Translations under genes and position numbers: made by a program
The notes under the pieces: generated by a model
What the model was told of the DNA's origin: nothing
Database searches by the model: none
Seen by the model: the letters and a program-made list of their open reading frames with translations, nothing else
Assembly: GCF_038397755.1 (NCBI RefSeq)
Contig: NZ_CP151637.1
Location: 1,922,001-1,986,000, forward strand
DNA length: 64,000 nt
Reading direction: 5' to 3'
Origin: Microbacterium sp. LWH7-1.2
Lineage (GTDB): Bacteria; Actinomycetota; Actinomycetes; Actinomycetales; Microbacteriaceae
In this document: positions 63,325-64,000 of the stretch, one piece after another
How the letters are laid out: the number at the start of each line of letters is the position of its first letter
Position numbering within the stretch: position 1 is the first letter of the stretch

Positions 63325-63563
63325 GACGCCATGATCTCACTCCGTCGCACCTCGCCCGCTGACGGACCCCCGTACAATCCCGCCGAGCTTCCGTCACAGC
63401 CGCCACCCGCCCTCAGCTGACAACGTGCATGTCGACTGGCTCGAGCAAGTTCGCAAACGACGCGCGCTTCCGACCTGGCCGCTTTGTCTGGCGAACGCAC
63501 GCCAAAGGAGATGGCGCGCAGGCGAGTTCCATATAGTCTGTCGCAAACCAACAGGAGGATCGG

Positions 63564-63773
63564 GTGGATGCCTTTCCGCTGCTAATCATCATCGGGCTCG
63601 TGTTGTTCATCGGCGCGGCGCTCTTCGTCGACCGATGGAGGAAGAGCGACAAGATCACCGCCGAGAAGCGGCGCATCATCAACCTTTGGTTCTCGGCGCT
63701 CTTGACCATTGGGATCACCGCACTCATTCTCATCACGATTTGGATAGTCATTTCGGTGACCGTGGCTCGATAA
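63564..63773 (+). CDS. Small two-helix membrane protein (69 aa)
   Basis: 69 residues from the GTG at 63564, with AGGAGGATCGG ahead. Helix 1 is FPLLIIIGLVLFIGAALFV, followed by a charged loop DRWRKSDKITAEKRR, and helix 2 is SALLTIGITALILITIWIVI. Low GC compared with its neighbours, which suggests recent transfer. No known family. Confidence 0.6.
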   Translation: MDAFPLLIIIGLVLFIGAALFVDRWRKSDKITAEKRRIINLWFSALLTIGITALILITIWIVISVTVAR

Positions 63774-64000
63774 GCCGCATGACACAAGCGGGTTGGTGGT
63801 CATGCGGCCGCACCGTCTGGGCGCGTCAGCGAATCTACGGTTGCGAACTATCTGGCCCCCGACCTGCACCCGTTCCCCGCCGCCCGGACAGCGACCGCCT
63901 GGCGCGCGGGGTCCTGGGCGTAAGCGGCTCCGCGTTTCGGCACCGGGGACATGCTCGACGAAGGACCCCCGTCCGCACCTTGGCCGACCTCCCACCCCTC
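63774..64000. other. Window end, no supported gene
   Basis: 227 bases to the edge. A frame starting ATG at 63779 stays open to the end, but it is Arg/Pro-rich without start signals or family motifs, so I do not call it. No repeat or RNA gene seen. Confidence 0.4.

Noticed and set aside
63779..64000. Open frame running off the window edge
   Set aside because: Biased Arg/Pro composition and no start signals. It cannot be supported without the next sequence.

Overview
The window is high-GC (about 70 percent) actinobacterial chromosome. Codon use, gene content (SigK/RskA with a fasciclin protein, class F sortase, MsiK-type sugar transporters without their own ATPase, DUF4383 and DUF4397 proteins) and the very frequent word GCAGCATCC point to the family Microbacteriaceae, most probably Microbacterium or a close relative. 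I infer this from the sequence and ran no database search.

Layout. 1-16.8 kb: an ArsR/SRPBCC pair, an SseB-like protein, a small membrane protein divergent from a MerR regulator, PcrA/UvrD helicase, a CHAD protein, a large GH67-like protein fused to a multi-pass membrane region, a degenerate EAL protein, a PAS-GAF-GGDEF cyclase, MarR, a DrrAB-type ABC exporter and a divergent WYL regulator. 16.8-23.1 kb: a xyloside utilisation operon (GH39, sugar-binding lipoprotein, two permeases) divergent from a LacI repressor, with two palindromic operators. 23.2-30.1 kb: single metabolic and hypothetical genes (SDR, XRE/MmyB regulator, DUF1697, aldo/keto reductase, an EVE-like domain protein, an enoyl-reductase-like protein, a DMT transporter). 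30.1-41.3 kb: amino acid metabolism. A PLP enzyme and a homocysteine methyltransferase lie opposite an Lrp regulator. Next to them is an operon of homoserine dehydrogenase (no ACT domain), aldehyde dehydrogenase and aspartase, divergent from an amino acid permease, a broad-specificity-type amino acid racemase and IclR regulators. Read together these make a coherent route from D/L-homoserine to aspartate semialdehyde, aspartate and fumarate. 41.4-45 kb: DUF4397 protein, sortase F, SigK, RskA and fasciclin, with two matching SigK-type promoters. 45.1-54.9 kb: a fructan operon in which two GH32 enzymes are cotranscribed with a complete Dpp/Opp-type transporter under a LacI regulator. 55-60.2 kb: an MFS pseudogene between copies of a dispersed repeat, then a PLD-nuclease/Ski2-like helicase fusion and two membrane proteins. 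60.3-64 kb: a MarR/VOC pair followed by a gene-poor stretch with a tRNA-like gene, a frameshifted serine recombinase and small hypothetical genes, which looks like a decayed mobile element.

A dispersed intergenic repeat family (core CGTTGAGCGAGCGAAGCGAG then TCGAAACGCC) occurs at 3.4, 13.5, 24.2, 29.0, 55.0, 55.6 and 59.1 kb. In two places it supplies the stop codon of the gene upstream.
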